From assembly GCF_002950945.1 (NCBI RefSeq), contig NZ_CP012673.1:9624501-9688500 (forward strand): DNA of 64,000 nt, written 5' to 3'. This document shows, one piece after another, positions 37,634-47,430 of the stretch. The DNA comes from Sorangium cellulosum (GTDB lineage: Bacteria > Myxococcota_A > Polyangia > Polyangiales > Polyangiaceae). The first letter of the stretch is position 1; every line of letters starts with the position of its first letter. A program made the position numbers and the translations under genes. The notes under the pieces were generated by a model. The model did no database searches and was not told where the DNA came from. It saw only the letters and a program-made list of their open reading frames with translations.

Positions 37634-38701
37634 TTGCCCGACGCAGCCGCTCTCCTGACAAAGCTCGACGCCATCCCCCGGCTCGGCTGGATCCGCGAGC
37701 CCTCGCCGGTCGCCGCGCTGCCGCGGCTCGCCTCCGCGCTTGGCCTCGACTACCTCGGCGTCAAGCGCGACGACCTCTGCGAGCCCCTCCACGGCGGGAT
37801 GAAGGTGCGCAAGCTCGACTACCTGCTCGCCTCTACCCCCTTCACGACCGCGGCGGCGTGGTCCGCGGCGGGCGGCATCGGCTCGGGCAACGTCGCCGCG
37901 CTCGTCGCCGCGGCGGAGCGGCTCGGCCGCAGGGTGCACGCGCACCTCTTCTGGACCGACGTGTCCGAGGGCGTGCTCGACAACCTCGCCTTCACCGCCT
38001 CGGGGCCGGCCTCGATCCGCTTCTACCCGTCGCGGCTCGCGCTCGCGCTCGCGCGCCCGTGGCTCTTCCTGCCGCTCCGCGCGCGCGACGGCGACGGCGC
38101 GGCCGTCGTGCCGCTCGGCGCCACGTCGCCGCTCGGCATGGTGGGCCCCGCGCGCGCCGCGCTCGAGCTCTGCGCGCAGGTCCACGCGGGCGAGCTCCCC
38201 GAGCCCGCACGCGTCTACGTCCCGCTCGGCTCCGGCGGCGTCGCCACAGGCCTCGCCGCCGGCCTCGCGCTCGGCGGCCTCCGGTCGCGGGTCGTCGCCG
38301 TGGCCGTGGTCGAGCGCCTCCTCGCCTCGCGCCTGCGCCTCCGCGCCCTCGGCGCCGCCCTCCGCGCCTTCCTCGACCGCGCGGGCGTCTCGCCCCTGCC
38401 CCCGGCCGTACCCATCGACATCGTGCACGGCCACCTCGGCCGGAGGTACGGCTCCCCCACGCCCGCCTCGCTCGCCGCCTGCGCGCTGCTCGCCGCCGAC
38501 GGCATCCCCCTGGAGCCCGTCTACACGGGCAAGGCCATGGCGGCGCTGCTCGAGGACACGCGGCGCCGCCGGCTCGGCCCGGTGCTCTTCTGGCACACCG
38601 CGCGGCGCAGCCCCCTACCCCGGCCCCCCGGCTACGGCGAGCGCCTCCCCCCTGCGCTGTCACACCGGCTCGAGCGGCTCCACGGCGCCTGGCAACGATA
38701 G
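37634..38701 (+). CDS. PLP-dependent D-cysteine desulfhydrase/ACC deaminase-family enzyme
   Basis: A 355-aa fold-type II PLP enzyme starting at TTG 37634 after GAGGTG. The Schiff-base region is EPLHGGMKVRKLDYLLA (Lys about residue 58; family form GGNKVRKLE). Other marks are WSAAGGIGSGNVAALVAAAE (Ser-rich substrate loop) and VYVPLGSGGVATGLAAGLAL (phosphate-binding glycines). The nearest families are D-cysteine desulfhydrase and 1-aminocyclopropane-carboxylate deaminase; the Asn of GGNK is Met here, so the substrate may differ. It is linked to the preceding thioesterase. Confidence 0.85.
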   Translation: MPDAAALLTKLDAIPRLGWIREPSPVAALPRLASALGLDYLGVKRDDLCEPLHGGMKVRKLDYLLASTPFTTAAAWSAAGGIGSGNVAALVAAAERLGRRVHAHLFWTDVSEGVLDNLAFTASGPASIRFYPSRLALALARPWLFLPLRARDGDGAAVVPLGATSPLGMVGPARAALELCAQVHAGELPEPARVYVPLGSGGVATGLAAGLALGGLRSRVVAVAVVERLLASRLRLRALGAALRAFLDRAGVSPLPPAVPIDIVHGHLGRRYGSPTPASLAACALLAADGIPLEPVYTGKAMAALLEDTRRRRLGPVLFWHTARRSPLPRPPGYGERLPPALSHRLERLHGAWQR

Positions 38702-38876
38702 AAATCTACATCCAAGCACGAATCGCCATCGCGACGCCCGGCCGCCGTCGGGCGGTGAGGCGGATTGTGAACGACCTCGCCGGGCCGACGCGATAAGATC
38801 GAGCTCTCATCTGCGTCTGCCGCCGCTGCTTTCCGTGGCTGCAATGGCGCATCATGCACGAAAAAGGAGTCCTTGT

Positions 38877-39731
38877 ATGCTTCAGCCGTTGCGATTGAGG
38901 GGGTGCGTGCCACTGGCAGCGCTGCTGCTGATGGCCGGTGTCGGCTGTGGTGGTGGCAGCGGCAACAGCAGCTCCAACGGAGCCGGCGGCGGCGGCGCCG
39001 GTGATCCTGGCGGCAGCACGGCCGACGTCTCCTTCGGCATGGGCGTGGGCGGAGCGGGCCCGGGGGGCGGCACCGACCCGTGCGGCCCGAGCCTCACGGG
39101 CATCGTGCGCGATTTCCGCGCCTACAACCGGGAAGACCGCACCGGGCACCCCGACTTCGAGACGATCAACGGCGAGGGGCTGAAGGGCATCGTCGAGGAT
39201 CAGCTCGGCGCGGACCGGAAGCCCGTGTACGCGCACGAGGGGCGCACCGAGCACACGACCGGGCCGGAAGAGTTCAATCAGTGGTACCGCGACGTCGAGG
39301 GGGTGAACATCCCGATCGAGTTCACCATCACGCCCACGGTCGGCCAGAACGGCATCGCCACCTACGAGAACAACGCCTTCTTCCCCATCGACGGGAAGGG
39401 CTTTGGGAACGAGGATCGGGAGCACAACTACCATTTCACGTTCGAGCTCCACATGACGTTCAAGTACCAGGGCGGCGAGGTGTTCGAGTTCACCGGCGAC
39501 GACGATCTCTGGGTCTTCATGAACAACCGGCTCGCCATCGACCTCGGCGGCCTCCATCAGTCCCAGAGCGATACGCTCGTCCTCGACGAGAAGGCCCAGG
39601 AGCTCGGGCTCGAGATCGGCCAGGAGTATCCGCTCGACTTCTTCCACGCCGAGCGGCACACGACCCACTCGAACTTCGCCATCCAGTCGTCGCTCGCGTT
39701 CACGAACTGCGAACCGATCTTCGTCGAGTGA
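38877..39731 (+). CDS. Fibro-slime domain lipoprotein
   Basis: A 284-aa protein with a lipobox LMAGVGC and a long Gly/Ser linker. The fibro-slime (PA14-like) domain has LTGIVRDFRAYN, HPDFETINGEGLKGIVEDQL, the conserved EFTGDDDLWVFMNNRLAIDL and GGLHQ. It ends with FFHAERHTTHSNFAIQSSLA. These domains in slime moulds and myxobacteria sit on extracellular matrix or sugar-binding proteins and bind Ca2+ through the DDD loop. AAAAGGAG at 38862-38869 lies 7 nt before ATG 38877. Outer-surface location is expected. Confidence 0.92.
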   Translation: MLQPLRLRGCVPLAALLLMAGVGCGGGSGNSSSNGAGGGGAGDPGGSTADVSFGMGVGGAGPGGGTDPCGPSLTGIVRDFRAYNREDRTGHPDFETINGEGLKGIVEDQLGADRKPVYAHEGRTEHTTGPEEFNQWYRDVEGVNIPIEFTITPTVGQNGIATYENNAFFPIDGKGFGNEDREHNYHFTFELHMTFKYQGGEVFEFTGDDDLWVFMNNRLAIDLGGLHQSQSDTLVLDEKAQELGLEIGQEYPLDFFHAERHTTHSNFAIQSSLAFTNCEPIFVE

Positions 39732-39773
39732 GCGGGGGGATCCCCGGGGAGGCGCCGCCCGGCGGCTCGATGG

Positions 39774-42062
39774 CTAAAGCCAGAACGACTGGCTGACGAA
39801 CGTCGAGTCGGCGAGCCGGTACGGCGCCCCCATGATCTCCCTGGGCCGCGGCGCGCGCACGAGCTCGCCCGGGAGCTCGTAGGTCTGGTCCACGAGCCGG
39901 ATCTCGATCGGCCCGGAGTCCGCGACGTCCAGCGACCACTCGATGCCTCCCGGCGGCAATCCCATGTAGGTGAACCCCCAGCGCGCCGTCATCGCGCGCA
40001 TCCCGCGGCCCCGCTCCTCCACGCGCCGGCCGTCCACCTCCGCGCGGAGCACCTCGGTCGCGGACGCCACCGAGGCGAGCAGCCAGGGGGCTCCCCGGGA
40101 CGACGCGACGCGGAGCCGGAGCGACCGCACGCCGCCGCGCGTGGCGTCGCCGAGCACGGTGAGCGAGGGCGTCGCGAGGGCGAGGGCCGGCGCCTCGCCC
40201 TGGCGGGTCAGGGTCACGAACGGCACATCGAACGAGGGCGCCTGCGCGCGCTCGGCCGGGAAGAACGACGCGGTCCACGGGTCGAGGTCCCGATCGGCCG
40301 AGAGCCAGTGGGCCCGGCCGGCGGCGCCGTCGAGCGCGTACGCGAGGCTCGCCGGCCGGGGCCGCGCCTCGGTGAAGCCGCCGGACGTGCACGCGACGGC
40401 GAGCGCCGCGAGGCCCGGGAGCGCGAAGCCGAGCGAGAGCGAGCGCGCGCGGCCGCCGCCGAGGAGCTCGGCGTGCGGCAGGAACAGCCCGAAGACGAGC
40501 GCCACGGCGAGCGCCGCCACCGCCGCCATCGGCAGCCCCAGCGCCACGAAGAACAGGTACGGGCCGGGCGCGGCGATCGCGACCGACGGCGCCGCGGCGG
40601 CGACGAGGACCGCGGCGTCGGCCGCCGTCGGCGGGGCGTCGCCGCGCCGGATCGTCGCGAAGGCGAGGCCGAGCAGGGCGAACGCGAGCGGCCAGGCGAA
40701 GTAGAAGCTCGCGCCCGGCATGGCGAGGCTGGTCGCGACGAGGAGCAGCAGCCAGAGCAGCAGCGCGCCGAGGGCGAGATCGCAGGCCCCGAGGCGCCGC
40801 CGGAACGCCCGGTAGATCGCCGCAGCGGCCGCGAGCGCCGCGAGCGCCAGCGCGACCCGGTAGGCGGGCGCGTTGTACGGCTCGAACGGCATCACCCGCA
40901 GGACCGGGTGCACGCGCCGGAGGCCCCACGCGAGCCCGCCCACCGCCGCGGCGGCGCCGAGGAGCATCGCCAGAAAAGCGAGCAACCCCGCGAAGATCCC
41001 GCCCACGGACGCGAGCCGGCGCGCGCGCGCGGCGGCCGCCACGGCCGCGAACAGGCAGGCGACCAGCGCGGAGATCGGGGTCGCCCAGGCGATCGGGTAC
41101 GCGACGACGTGGGCGCCCCACGTGTTGAAGTACACGGCGTCCTCGCGGCCGGCGCCGCGCAGATCGAGCTCGCCGAAGCGACGCGCGAGCGAGAGCGCGT
41201 AGTCGCCCGCGTGCTGCACGCTCCGGAGGTCCAGGTTGCTCAGGGTGTCGGAGGGCGTGTGGTAGTGCGCGGCCCCGTCGCTGAAGGCGAAGTTCAGCCC
41301 CGGGATGCCGGCCCGCTTGAAGACGCTGAGGTCGGTGCTGTGGCCCATGCGCCGCGCGACCTCGGGGAAGAGCGACGAGGCGACCGGGTAGGGCGCGACG
41401 CGGGCGAGCTCGCGGACGGGCCAGGCGTCCCCGGGGCCGGTCTCGAACATCGCGACGACGCCGCCGGCCCCGCGGGCGTCGAAGTTGAGCGCGACGCCCA
41501 CCTCGCCGCGGAGCGGGTGCTCGTCCATGAACGCCTTGCCGCCGAGGATGCCGCCCTCCTCCGCGTCCGTGAACAGGAGCAGCACGTCGTTCCGGAGCGG
41601 GGCGCCGCTCCTCAGCGCGCGCAGCGCCTCCAGGAGCGCCGCGACGCCGCTGCCGTCGTCGCCGGCCCCGGGGCTGCCCGGCACCGAGTCGTAGTGCGCG
41701 ACGAGCGCGACCGCCCTGGTGCTGTCCGCGCCGCGCAGCCGCGCCACGATGTTCTCGACGTGCGCGGCGTCGTACGGCAGGCCCCACATCCGGCTGAGCA
41801 CCGAGGTGCTCTGGATCTCCGCCGGAACGCCGAGCCGCTCGAGCTCCGCGAGCAGGTAGTCGCGCGCCCGCCGGTGCCCTGCGGACCCGGTGGGGCGCGG
41901 CGCCGCGGCGATCTGCTCGAGGTGCGCCCTGGCCCGCTCGGCCGAGAACACCTCGGGCGGGGCGCTGGCCGGGACGACGGGCGGCGGGGTCAGCTGCGCG
42001 ATGCGGAGCGCGACCAGCGCGAGGAGCGCGAGGGCGACGGCGAGGCGGTGCGGCCAGCGCAT
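39774..42062 (-). CDS. M28-family membrane zinc aminopeptidase
   Basis: A 762-aa protein. A signal anchor (LAVALALLALVALRIA) precedes an M28 domain with zinc ligands in VALVAHYDSVPGSPGAGDD (His, Asp), LLFTDAEEGGILGGKAF (catalytic Glu and ligand Glu), LNFDARGAGG (Asp) and YHTPSDTLSN (His). The rest consists of about eight transmembrane helices followed by a C-terminal beta-rich periplasmic domain. The plan matches vacuolar/ER M28 peptidases (FXNA/PFF1) found in eukaryotes and in some bacteria. It likely cleaves peptides in the periplasm. Confidence 0.92.
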   Translation of the reverse strand: MRWPHRLAVALALLALVALRIAQLTPPPVVPASAPPEVFSAERARAHLEQIAAAPRPTGSAGHRRARDYLLAELERLGVPAEIQSTSVLSRMWGLPYDAAHVENIVARLRGADSTRAVALVAHYDSVPGSPGAGDDGSGVAALLEALRALRSGAPLRNDVLLLFTDAEEGGILGGKAFMDEHPLRGEVGVALNFDARGAGGVVAMFETGPGDAWPVRELARVAPYPVASSLFPEVARRMGHSTDLSVFKRAGIPGLNFAFSDGAAHYHTPSDTLSNLDLRSVQHAGDYALSLARRFGELDLRGAGREDAVYFNTWGAHVVAYPIAWATPISALVACLFAAVAAAARARRLASVGGIFAGLLAFLAMLLGAAAAVGGLAWGLRRVHPVLRVMPFEPYNAPAYRVALALAALAAAAAIYRAFRRRLGACDLALGALLLWLLLLVATSLAMPGASFYFAWPLAFALLGLAFATIRRGDAPPTAADAAVLVAAAAPSVAIAAPGPYLFFVALGLPMAAVAALAVALVFGLFLPHAELLGGGRARSLSLGFALPGLAALAVACTSGGFTEARPRPASLAYALDGAAGRAHWLSADRDLDPWTASFFPAERAQAPSFDVPFVTLTRQGEAPALALATPSLTVLGDATRGGVRSLRLRVASSRGAPWLLASVASATEVLRAEVDGRRVEERGRGMRAMTARWGFTYMGLPPGGIEWSLDVADSGPIEIRLVDQTYELPGELVRAPRPREIMGAPYRLADSTFVSQSFWL

Positions 42063-42087
42063 GCCCGCGGTCGTACCACGGCGCTCG

Positions 42088-42138
42088 CGCCGCGCGCGCG
42101 ACCGGCAGCGCGGCGCCTCACGCCGCGCGCGCGACCGG
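42088..42138. repeat. Direct repeat of 18 bp at 33-bp spacing
   Basis: CGCCGCGCGCGCGACCGG occurs at 42088-42105 and at 42121-42138 in the 97-bp gap between the M28 peptidase and WYL regulator genes. Both genes run leftward, so it lies upstream of the peptidase start. Confidence 0.7.
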
Positions 42139-42159
42139 GAGACAGGCGCCGCGCCTTCT

Positions 42160-42855
42160 TCAGGGGTTGCGCTCCGTTTCAGCGTCTCGGTACAGAAAGA
42201 AGTCGCGCAGGGTCTGTCCCGGCGTCTCCTCGAAGCGCGCGTCGAGCGTCTCGAGGTCGTGGATGCGGTCGAGGCGGAAGCCGCGGAACTCGGCGCGCAG
42301 CTCGCACCAGGCCGCGAGCGACCAGCCCGTGCCCCAGAAGAAGAGGCCGAGCGGGTGCACCGTGCGCGTCGACCGGGCGCCGTCCGCGCGCGTGTAGCCG
42401 AAGCGGAGCTTGCGGCGCTCGCTCACGGCGGCGCGCAGCGCGGCGAGGTGCGCCGTGGCGCCCTCCGGGACGTGGAAGCTCGGCGCGAACAGCGCGCTCT
42501 CGGCGACCTTGGGCCGCAGCCGCTCGGGCAGCGCGGCCTCGATCCGCGCGAGCGCGCGCTCGGCGGCGCGCACGAGCGACGGATCCGACCAGCTCGCGAC
42601 CATCCTCGCGCCCAGCACGAGGGCCTCGATCTCGTCGTCCTGGAACATGAGCGGCGGCAGATCGAAGCCGCGGGGCAGCGCGTAGCCGACGCCGGCCTCG
42701 CCCTCGATCGGCACGCCCGACGCGATGAGGTCGCGGATGTCGCGGTAGATGGTCCGCTCCGAGACCTCGAGCTCCTCCGCGAGGCGCGCGGCCGTCGTGA
42801 CGCGGCGGCGGCGCAGCTGCTGGACGATCTGGAACAGTCGGTCGGCTCTCCGCAT
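42160..42855 (-). CDS. YafY-type HTH/WYL transcriptional regulator
   Basis: A 231-aa regulator. Residues 1-55 form a DeoR-like winged HTH (RADRLFQIVQQLRRRRVTTA, EELEVSERTIYRDIRDLIAS). The WYL domain is visible as FGYTRADGARSTRTVHPLGL and WSLAAWCELRAEFRGFRLD, with the ligand-contacting Tyr/Arg residues partly changed (WYL is WSL here). It is expected to bind a nucleic acid or nucleotide-like ligand. It may control the M28 peptidase downstream. Confidence 0.9.
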   Translation of the reverse strand: MRRADRLFQIVQQLRRRRVTTAARLAEELEVSERTIYRDIRDLIASGVPIEGEAGVGYALPRGFDLPPLMFQDDEIEALVLGARMVASWSDPSLVRAAERALARIEAALPERLRPKVAESALFAPSFHVPEGATAHLAALRAAVSERRKLRFGYTRADGARSTRTVHPLGLFFWGTGWSLAAWCELRAEFRGFRLDRIHDLETLDARFEETPGQTLRDFFLYRDAETERNP

Positions 42856-42981
42856 GGTGCGTCCCCTTCGTGACGGCGGCACGCGCGGTGCGGCGCGCGC
42901 CGCGCGTCGTCAACGAGCACCCGCGGAGACTAGCCCGGGGCTCCTGCACGCGAGGAGCCAGGAGCCCCGGCCCGGGTCACC

Positions 42982-45265
42982 TCACCGCACCGGAGGCGCC
43001 GCGCCGGGCCTCGCGCCGCCGCTGCCCTGGGGAGGGTCGTCCTCGGGCCTGCGCGCGAGCCGCACCGCCGCGCGGCGGTAGATCTCCGCGAGCGGCGCGC
43101 GGTGCGCGGCGAGGAGGAGCGCGGCCCCCGCTAGCCAGAGGAGCACGAGCGGCGCGAGCGCCGAGGCCGTCGTGTAGACGAGCACGGGCCGGAAGGCGCG
43201 CTCGCGCGTGACCAGCTCGCGGCTCACGTGGAGGCTCCTCGCGGCGCTCGGGAGCGACAGCGCGACCGGCGTCACCCCCTCCAGCACGGCGCCCCCCGGC
43301 GCGAGGGCGGCGCCGCCCGCCTTGTCGTCGTCCTTCGACCTGCTCACGGCCGCGGGCGCCGACGCCACGCGGGCCTCGTACGGCGACTCCGCCCTGCTCG
43401 AGTCGCGCGACACCGAGAGCGCGAACAGCCCGATCAAGAGCGCCAGGCCGCCCGCCGCGACCAGCACCACGAGCGCAGCGGCGCGGCCCGCCCCCCGGAG
43501 CAGCCGCGCCGCGAACCACGCCGCCACCGCGGTCGCGAGCCCGACCAGGAGCGCCACGTACAGGGCGGGCGACAGGAACCACAGCCCGGCGAGGACCACC
43601 CCGCCGAGCGCGCGCAGCGCCACGAGGCGCCCGCGCCCGCGCGCCGCGCGGGGGCGCACCGCGATCCACGCCGCCACGAAGCCGAGCACCACCGCGACGG
43701 CGTCGCCCGCGTCCGCGAACCACACCGGCCGGTCGCCGCCGAGCAGCGCGAGCGGCACCACGCGCTCGGGCAGCCCGACCGTGAGGGCCACCTGGCTCGC
43801 GGTGAGCGGGTAGCTCGGCATCGGCAGCTCCATCGTGCCGCCGAGCGGCCGCACCGCCGCCTGCGCCAGCGATTGCACCTGGATCGTGTGGCTCCCGGTC
43901 TGCAGCGGCACGAGGATCTCCTCCGTGGCCGTGCCCTGGTGCATGATCCGCTGCGCCCTCGCGTCGGTGGCGAGGTAGATCGGCCGCCCGCCGGGCGCGT
44001 AGTTCAGGTAGTCGATGCCGCTGTTCTCGTAGGTCAGCGTGTCGTCGGCGACGAGGTCGCCGCGCTCGGTCAGGACCACGGTGCGCCGGTGGCCGCGCAC
44101 CACGGCGGCGAGCACCTCGACGCTCGCGAGCGGCTCGACGGCGACCTCGACGCGCTGCCCTCGCTGCACGAGCAGCAGCCGCGACGTCGCCTGCGTCCGC
44201 GGGATCGGCGACTCGGCCGCGTCGACCTGCCGCGCGCCCTTCACGGTCAGGCGGTGCTCCGCGTCGGACTCGAACAGCCACCACTCGTAGGCGGAGCGCG
44301 GATCGGGCGTGAAGACGCCGACCTTCGGGAGCGTGCCCGTGACGGTCATCTCCGCGGTGCGGCCCGAGGTGGGCAGCACGAGCTCGCTGCCCTCGACCCG
44401 GAACCCGCTCGCCCCGGAGACGTCGAGCACCTTCTCCCCGAACGCGAGCGGCAGGCGCACGACGCCGAGATCGTTGCCCGAGCGCAGGACGAGCCGGTAC
44501 TCGAAGCCGATCTCCCGCCCCACCCGCACCGCGCGCGAGAGCTGGAAGACCGTCGGCCCGGCGCTCTGCGCCGCCGCGCCCCCCGTCGGGGCTGAAGTGG
44601 AGCGTCACCCCCGAGAGCCCCGAGAGCCGCGCGCCCTCCGCGACCGCGCCGCCGGTCACGTCGGCCTCGAGCGTGTTCAGCGGGCCGGGGATGACGAGCG
44701 TGAGATCGTTGTCGAGCGTCAGCGTGCCCCGGAGCACGAAGCGGCGCGCCGCTGTCCAGAGGTAGTAATGGCCCCCCTCGAAGCTGATCGGCGCGGCCTC
44801 GCGGCGCGACGCGGGCCTCCCGTCGTCGAGCGAGGCCTCGACGCGCACGTGCACCGGCGGCCCGAAGAGCGGCACGACCACGGGACCGTCCGCGAGCACG
44901 CCGCCGGAGAGCTCGAACTGGAGCGGCCCTTCCCCCACCACCCCGGTGATGCGCAGCCGATCGAGCGCGTAGCAACGCTCGGTGCACCGCCCCGGCCCGC
45001 GGCGTTGCTCGACCCAGCGCGAGAGCGTCTCCAGCTGCCCTGCCCACGAGTCGGGCGCGAACGACGTCGGCCCGGCGTCCCTCGACGCAGGCGGCCCCGA
45101 GCGGGCCCCCGCGCTCGGCCCGGACGCCCCGCCCGGAGGCGCCGCCGCCGGCGGCTCCGCCGCTGCTTGCCCCAGCACCGGCGAGGGGATCGCCAGCAGC
45201 AGCAGCACAACAAGGAGCCGCAAGAGCCTTAAAGGCGCGGCCTCGTTCCAGCGCACGAGCGACAT
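42982..45265 (-). pseudogene. Exported multi-TM protein with a frameshift (function unknown)
   Basis: One gene in two frames. The front (from ATG 45265, with AAGGAAGGAG upstream) has a signal peptide (LLRLLVVLLLLAIPSPVLGQ) and a beta-rich domain to LHFSPDG. At a run of six C on the plus strand (44579-44584) the frame must shift by one base to continue into the downstream frame, AAAQSAGPTVFQLSRAVRVG, which then stays open to 42982. The back half has a beta-rich domain and about six hydrophobic helices, then REL-type sequence. Combined length is about 760 aa. The single-G indel is either a natural break or a base-call error in a homopolymer. Confidence 0.8.
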
Positions 45266-45617
45266 AGGGAAACTCCTTCCTTGACTGATCTGCTGAGCGA
45301 ACACGACGGCCCCCGCATGTCCTCATCAAACAACCGACCGAAAACCGACTGCAACAAAAGCGACATCGAGCCTTGACAGATAACGCATTGCGTCGTAGCA
45401 ATTTCGCCGCGACGTGATCACGCCTTAGCGACGCTGCCACCGCGGCATCGCGCGCGGGCGTGGGCACGCCGCGGGGGTCCCTCGCTCCAGTGCACATCGC
45501 GTCCTGCGGGCCCGCGGCAGCGGGCGACGCGCGGAGCACGGGGGCCCTGACCGCGATTCATCATCTCGGGACGCCCGCGGCGATCGCGGGAGGACGACCC
45601 GACGAGGGAGGTAGATC
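45266..45617. other. Divergent intergenic region
   Basis: 352 bp between the start of the frameshifted gene and the small helical protein. It is less GC-rich than its surroundings near 45330-45410 and contains the promoter candidate below. Confidence 0.5.
45373..45401 (+). promoter_or_regulatory. Sigma-70-type promoter candidate
   Basis: TTGACA (45373-45378) and TAGCAA (45396-45401) are separated by 17 bp. The -35 matches consensus in full; the -10 is weak. It points toward the gene at 45618 and implies a leader of about 200 nt. Confidence 0.4.
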
Positions 45618-45908
45618 ATGAGTGAGACCCAGAGCATCACGGAACCGAGGACGGAGAACAGCGTGAACGGGAGCGCCGCCCCTGCGGGGCAGGCTGGGTC
45701 GAGCGCCTCCGGGCCGGCGGCGAAGGCGGCGGCGGTCGTCGAGACGCTGCGCGGGCTGGGGACGTCATGGGCGGAGGTGGCCATCGGTTACGGCAAGGTC
45801 GCGCTCGAGGGCGCGGCGCGCGCCCTCGAGCGGACGGCCGGGAAGCTCGGCGAGCTCCAGGGCAAGCTGAAGAAGGGCGACGTCACCGCGGCCGAAGGCG
45901 CGAACTGA
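45618..45908 (+). CDS. Small amphipathic-helix protein
   Basis: A 96-aa protein with a disordered Ser/Pro/Ala N-terminal third and a helical remainder (AAKAAAVVETLRGLGTSWAE, VAIGYGKVALEGAARALERT, AGKLGELQGKLKKGD). The repeated amphipathic helices resemble phasin or apolipoprotein-like proteins that bind lipid or granule surfaces, but there is no firm family match. GGGAGG precedes ATG 45618. It faces a full -35 box upstream, suggesting good expression. Confidence 0.65.
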   Translation: MSETQSITEPRTENSVNGSAAPAGQAGSSASGPAAKAAAVVETLRGLGTSWAEVAIGYGKVALEGAARALERTAGKLGELQGKLKKGDVTAAEGAN

Positions 45909-45954
45909 GCGCCCGTTCCGGCGCGCCGTGCCCGGCGCGTGCTGCGGGCGCTCA

Positions 45955-46995
45955 TCAGGGCGCTCGCGGCGGCGTCGGGACCGGCGCGCCGTTGATCCCG
46001 GCGCGGACCGCGTAGATGGCGCCCTGCGCGCCGCCCACATAAAGCGTCTTCGCGTTGAAGCCGGGGCCTGATCCGAACTGCGCGTTGGTGACCCTCGTCG
46101 GGAAGTTCGCCAGGAGCTCCGGCTCCGCTGCGGCGTCGCCGCCGGCGTCGAGCTGCACGCGGTAGAGCCTCGCCCCTCCGCCGTCGACGGCGTACAGGTG
46201 ACCGCAGGTATCGAGGGCGAGCCCCTCGAGCGCGGTCCCCTCCACGGCGCTCACGAGCGCCGGCGGCTCGCCCGGCGCGGCGACATCGATCCGCCGGATC
46301 TCACCCCCGGAGGAGTTCGTGTAAAAGACGACCCTCCGCCCCGGATCGAAGACGATCCCTTTCGGCTGGCTCACCTCGGGGGCGCCGCTCGCGATCACGT
46401 CGACGGAGGCGTCCGGGTTGAGGCGGATCACCCGGTCGCCGGCGCGCTCGGTCGCCCACACGTTGCCGTCCGCGTCTGGTGACAGGCCGTTTGGCTCCAG
46501 GAGCCCGCCCACGTAATCGCTGACGATCCCCGACGTCGAGATCTGGACGACGGCGCCCTGGCTCGGCTGCGCGGCCACGAGGGTCCCGTCGGGCCGATAC
46601 CGCAGCCCGCGCACGTCCCCTGGCAGGTATGCGAAGTTCGATGTCTGCCCCGTGGAGGCATAACGGATGAGATTCGATCCCTGCTTGGCGACGATATAGC
46701 CTTGTCCGTTGAAGGCGAAGTCCTCGCTGCCGCTGAACACGTCGGTGACCAGCGTCGGCTCGACGATTCCGGTCTGGAGCCCCGGGCACCTCTCCACCTG
46801 GACGTCCCCCCCTCCGCCGCCCGCAGCCTCGCCGCCGCCCGCTTCCCCCTCGCCGCCCGCTCCCCCCCCCGAGGAGACGCTCGTCGTGCCCCCGCCCGCC
46901 CCTGCTCCCCCCGACGCCCCGCCCGCGTCGCCGCACGCGGAGGGCGCGCTCGAAAGGAGCAGCGCCCATCCGAGCAGCCGGTGACCTCTCTTCAT
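45955..46995 (-). CDS. NHL/SMP-30-type beta-propeller lipoprotein
   Basis: A 346-aa lipoprotein: lipobox LSSAPSAC, a Gly-rich linker, then repeated propeller blades (VVQISTSGIVSDYVGGLLEP, NGLSPDADGNVWATERAGD, GIVFDPGRRVVFYTNSSGG, LALDTCGHLYAVDGGGARLY). These are NHL/SMP-30-like repeats with the NG-x-DGN-x-W pattern. CAGGAGG sits upstream of ATG 46995. The role is likely binding on the outer surface; enzymatic activity is not apparent. Confidence 0.82.
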   Translation of the reverse strand: MKRGHRLLGWALLLSSAPSACGDAGGASGGAGAGGGTTSVSSGGGAGGEGEAGGGEAAGGGGGDVQVERCPGLQTGIVEPTLVTDVFSGSEDFAFNGQGYIVAKQGSNLIRYASTGQTSNFAYLPGDVRGLRYRPDGTLVAAQPSQGAVVQISTSGIVSDYVGGLLEPNGLSPDADGNVWATERAGDRVIRLNPDASVDVIASGAPEVSQPKGIVFDPGRRVVFYTNSSGGEIRRIDVAAPGEPPALVSAVEGTALEGLALDTCGHLYAVDGGGARLYRVQLDAGGDAAAEPELLANFPTRVTNAQFGSGPGFNAKTLYVGGAQGAIYAVRAGINGAPVPTPPRAP

Positions 46996-47430
46996 CCACT
47001 CGCCTCCTGGCGGCACACTACACGGCGTCTCTCTCATTGCCTACCGCCGAGGCCTCTCCCTCCCCCGCGCACCGCAATTCCCGCATCGCGCCGCCGCAGC
47101 CCCCGCGCCCCCCGCTCTCGATACCAACGCAAGCGCCGGCGGGGGGGCCGCGCTCGCCGACGTGGCGCGGGCGGGCGCGCCGAGCACCGACCGAGGCACC
47201 ATAAGGTCTCAACAGGCTCGAGGTGTCAGGCGCGCCTCGTGTGGCGCGCAACGAGACGTCCCAGCTGGCGAGGCCCGAAGGGAGACATGCCGGGCGGTGT
47301 CCCCAGCGCGAGCCCCCCCGCCCCGGTCTTGCCGATTGGCCAGCGCCCGCCCGCGCCACGTCGGCGAGCGCGGCCCCCCCGCCGGCGCGTTCGGCTGGGA
47401 TCCCCCTCCCTCCCCGCCGCCCCTCGTCTG
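46996..47430. other. Intergenic region containing an inverted-repeat element
   Basis: 435 bp between two leftward genes. It contains the 256-bp inverted-repeat element described next. Short ORFs inside it (for example a frame giving RVARNETSQLARPEGRHAG) lack homology I recognise. Confidence 0.55.
47133..47388. mobile_element. MITE-like element with 46-bp perfect terminal inverted repeats
   Basis: Arms at 47133-47178 and 47343-47388 are perfect reverse complements over 46 bp (starting GCGCCGGCGGGGGGG and running inward to GGGCGGGCGC). The 164-bp centre has no convincing ORF. Total length is 256 bp. No clear target-site duplication is visible, and the flanks (CAA to the left, GTT to the right) suggest a slightly longer imperfect match. 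A transposase-less element or a large RNA hairpin are both possible. Confidence 0.55.
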
